Shown here: positions 61,683 through 64,000 of the stretch, piece after piece
Layout of the letters: the number at the start of each line of letters is the position of its first letter
How positions within the stretch are numbered: the stretch's first letter is position 1
Assembly (NCBI GenBank): GCA_001630475.1
Contig: KV419399.1
Location: forward strand, 62,001 to 126,000
Direction: 5' to 3'
DNA length: 64,000 nt
Source of the DNA: Sistotremastrum niveocremeum HHB9708
Lineage: Eukaryota > Basidiomycota > Agaricomycetes > Sistotremastrales > Sistotremastraceae
The notes under the pieces: generated by a model
Databases searched by the model: none
The model's input: only the letters and a program-made list of their open reading frames with translations
What the model was told of the DNA's origin: nothing
Program-made: the position numbers and the translations under genes

Positions 61683-64000
61683 ATGGCTCAAAATGTTTCC
61701 TTCGTCCTCCTGGCAGAGTTTGACATTGATGTCGGGGCCATCTTGTCGCGACAATTCCCTACACCCCTGGGCACCGATGAGCAGTACGTGATTTTTGTGT
61801 CCCAGGCGTCAGGAAACCCGGCCGATGTTGAAAAACAGGTTGCTAGCATCCTTGATGCTTCCCGATGGTGCCGAAAAGCAATCTGAAGATTGGACTATCT
61901 TTCTTCTCAATCAGACACCCCTCAATACTGTCGATCCTCTCTTTTCTGACTCTCCCGAACGCGACTCATTCGACAGAAGGAGTTCAACCGATGATACACG
62001 TGACATGCTGTACGTGCTGAACTTGGTGCGCACCAAACATGATACGTCTGTTAGGAGGTGAGGCCTTGTTGTTGGGTGAAGATGAGCTGGTTCTCATGGG
62101 TTCTGGATTCCAGGGGTGCGATCGTAAAGGCAATGGCTATTTGCACGCATTACCCTTTCATCCAGATTTTCAAGGTGCGTGTTTTCCTCACCTGGCATTG
62201 TAACCCATCTGACGCGTCCTTCTTAGCCAGTGTTGCTGATGGCTCTGGACGATTACTTCTCTGATCCCACGATCGAATGCCTGGAACGTTTATACGATTC
62301 TATCAATGCTATGGACCTTTCTCGTGCACCCCAGCTCTCGCGGAGTGAGAAGCTCATCATGCGGGTTTCTGAGAGAAAAGACGTGTTCATTGAGAAATTC
62401 GCGACGCCTCGCCTGGGTTCAAACGTGGATTTACGAGCGATCTCGAGTCAGTCGTCACTCAATCATGAATCGGGTTCAGAGGAGGCTTTGGCTGTGAGAA
62501 GTCGCACGACTAGTATGACCAGTTCAGCGTCGGAGTCAAGTACTTCAGGAGACGGGGGTAGTGCTGTCTGGATGGGCGAAGATCATCGAAGGCCGGACAT
62601 TCGAGATTTGAGACGCGGCCGGTCGCCTGAACTTCCTCCAAAACGGACGCCAGGAGTGAACGGCTGGCGTGAAAGCCGTTTCTTCACCCACAAGGAGCGG
62701 CCTTCCTCGAATGATTCTCATGCTCGTCATATTCCCCCCATCAAAGATACCCATTACTACGAAACATCCATCTCCTTCAAGAATATCACGTTACCCATCC
62801 GACTGCCCCTATTTACGTTTGACGATGAGATCGGAGAAGTAAGTCTCAGAAAAGATTCCTCCATTTTCCTTGTTATCTAATTTCCGCACTTTCTGAAGTA
62901 TTCCATGATCCGCCTTATCCAGACTTTCTCGACTCCCGGTGCCACCGTCATTGGGCCATTGCATCCTCACCTCCACACTAATGGTATACTGACCCACCCC
63001 ATCATCCTCTTATTTAATGCACTCGTGACGGCCAAACGAATCATTTTTCTGGGTTACGGCAAGCCAGCGGGTTTAGTTGCAGACTTCGTCTTGGCGGCGT
63101 GCGCCTTGGGATCAGGATGTGGCTGTGTTTTACGTGGCTTCCCAGAGCGCGTCTTTCCGTATGCCAACCTTTTGAGTAAAGACATTTTCGAATCTGTGTG
63201 CGTCATACCTCTACTAGTTTGTTACCATAGGCTTACTTTGATTGTATTAGGTCAGGGTTCATTGCGGGGGTGACTAATCCCGTTTTCGAACAAGCCGGGA
63301 AATGGGACGTGTTGTGCAACATCGAGACTGGCAGAATCCTCGTGAATCGAGATATCCAGACGCCGTCGTTACCTGCCAACTTTCCCAGTCCGCCCGCTTT
63401 CTTCTCGCGCCCGGGTAGCACTTTGAAACCCGAAGGATCCCTGAGTAGTGATGAGGATTTTGGCAAAGCACCGGGTCAAACCCCTTCTATTGCTAGTGTT
63501 CAGCGGAATGACTTTGCAGCGAAAGCGGATAATGCAGATAACGTGTTCATGGAAGATGTTCGTCCTTTTCCCTTGGCCACCTCGTTTCACGATCTAACTT
63601 CTTTTGGTTTCGAAAACGTAGATCATGGCCGCCATCTCACTCCATTATGGTGAAACTATGATCCGGGCGCGCTTCACGGAGTATCTACAGCGTTTCGTCC
63701 GCCTTGCTTCGCGGTACGAGGAAGATACGATGGGATCGACATCAATAGGATTTCCAAGCCAACCGTATACGGAATCTGAACCTGGTGAATTCGGACTCCT
63801 CGGCACAGGGCTCGTCTTCCTGGATGATCTAGCAGGGGCAAGAGAGCTTCAAATGAACGCTAGTCGAATAGAGGGCTGGCGCCGAACAAGGAGCTACGAT
63901 TATTACCGAAAGGTACTTCCACCGTTTCGTCATCTTGTGCGTGTGCAGGGCTGATAGATCGTCGTAGGACTTTAGAGCATATCTGGAAACGAACGCCATT
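61683..64000 (+). CDS. Afi1-like DENN-type protein, 3' end outside the window
   Basis: Likely vesicle-traffic factor of the Afi1 group, which docks Arf3-type GTPases and affects polarity. The N-terminus MAQNVSFVLLAEFDIDVGAI is the family start; the next exon (from about 61857) has SLMLPDGAEKQSEDWTIFLL. It continues with VRTKHDTSVRRGAIVKAMAI and CTHYPFIQIFK, then a Ser/Arg-rich disordered insert. After it comes TFDDEIGE, YSMIRLIQTFSTPGATVIGP and LFNALVTAKRIIFLGYGKPA, then LSKDIFESVSGFIAGVTNPV and FEQAGKWDVLCNIETGRILV, all DENN-like. The first intron is about 61783-61836. The coding frame still runs near 63954, so the gene is truncated by the window edge. Confidence 0.82.

Overview
This is nuclear DNA from a filamentous basidiomycete, most likely a mushroom-forming Agaricomycete. 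Genes are closely packed on both strands. Most are broken by many introns of about 45-65 bases with GT..AG ends. Several products, such as the WD40 protein with a membrane front half and the repeated MYND family, have the look of mushroom-fungus families. I see no plasmid, CRISPR, tRNA, rRNA or recognisable transposon signature. All product names come from reading translated motifs by eye, without database searches.

Layout. 0-1.7 kb: no confident gene. 1.7-5.6 kb: three tandem, intronless, same-strand paralogues with a C-terminal MYND-like zinc finger. 6.3-7.8 kb: mitoribosome protein of the mL45/MBA1 type. 8.0-8.6 kb: histone H3 with an unusual K27 neighbourhood. 9.3-22.1 kb: a run of five minus-strand genes (counting from H3): DASH-complex Spc34-like protein, Rud3-like golgin, UBE3D-like E3 ligase, and a membrane-anchored WD40 protein. 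22.7-25.0 kb: RNA-binding protein with two RRMs. 25.9-27.8 kb: F-box protein. 27.9-29.3 kb: divergent H2B/H2A pair with one shared promoter. 31.0-40.1 kb: TPT-type sugar-phosphate transporter, MFS transporter, a GTPase of unknown role and a Baeyer-Villiger-type flavin monooxygenase. 40.7-49.8 kb: ELYS-like nuclear pore protein, Sec24 with an N-terminal WW domain, and a bHLH transcription factor. 50.5-54.5 kb: seven-helix receptor-like membrane protein and a 6-phosphofructo-2-kinase whose phosphatase half has lost its catalytic histidine. 55-58 kb: poorly resolved DNA with a gene built from duplicated Pro/Lys-rich exons and a tiny relative. 58.2-59.1 kb: Yra1/ALYREF-type mRNA export adaptor. 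60.1-61.4 kb: SAM-dependent methyltransferase. 61.7 kb to the end: Afi1-type DENN protein, cut by the window edge.

Most genes are housekeeping: chromatin, secretory traffic (Rud3, Sec24, Afi1), nuclear pore and mRNA export, and carbon metabolism. Adjacent genes do not form an obvious pathway. The accessory-looking parts are the MYND triplet, the 32.7-40.1 kb transporter/GTPase/monooxygenase block, and the 55-58 kb repeat-exon region. Exon boundaries are given where reading phase and splice sites agreed; elsewhere I say they are uncertain.
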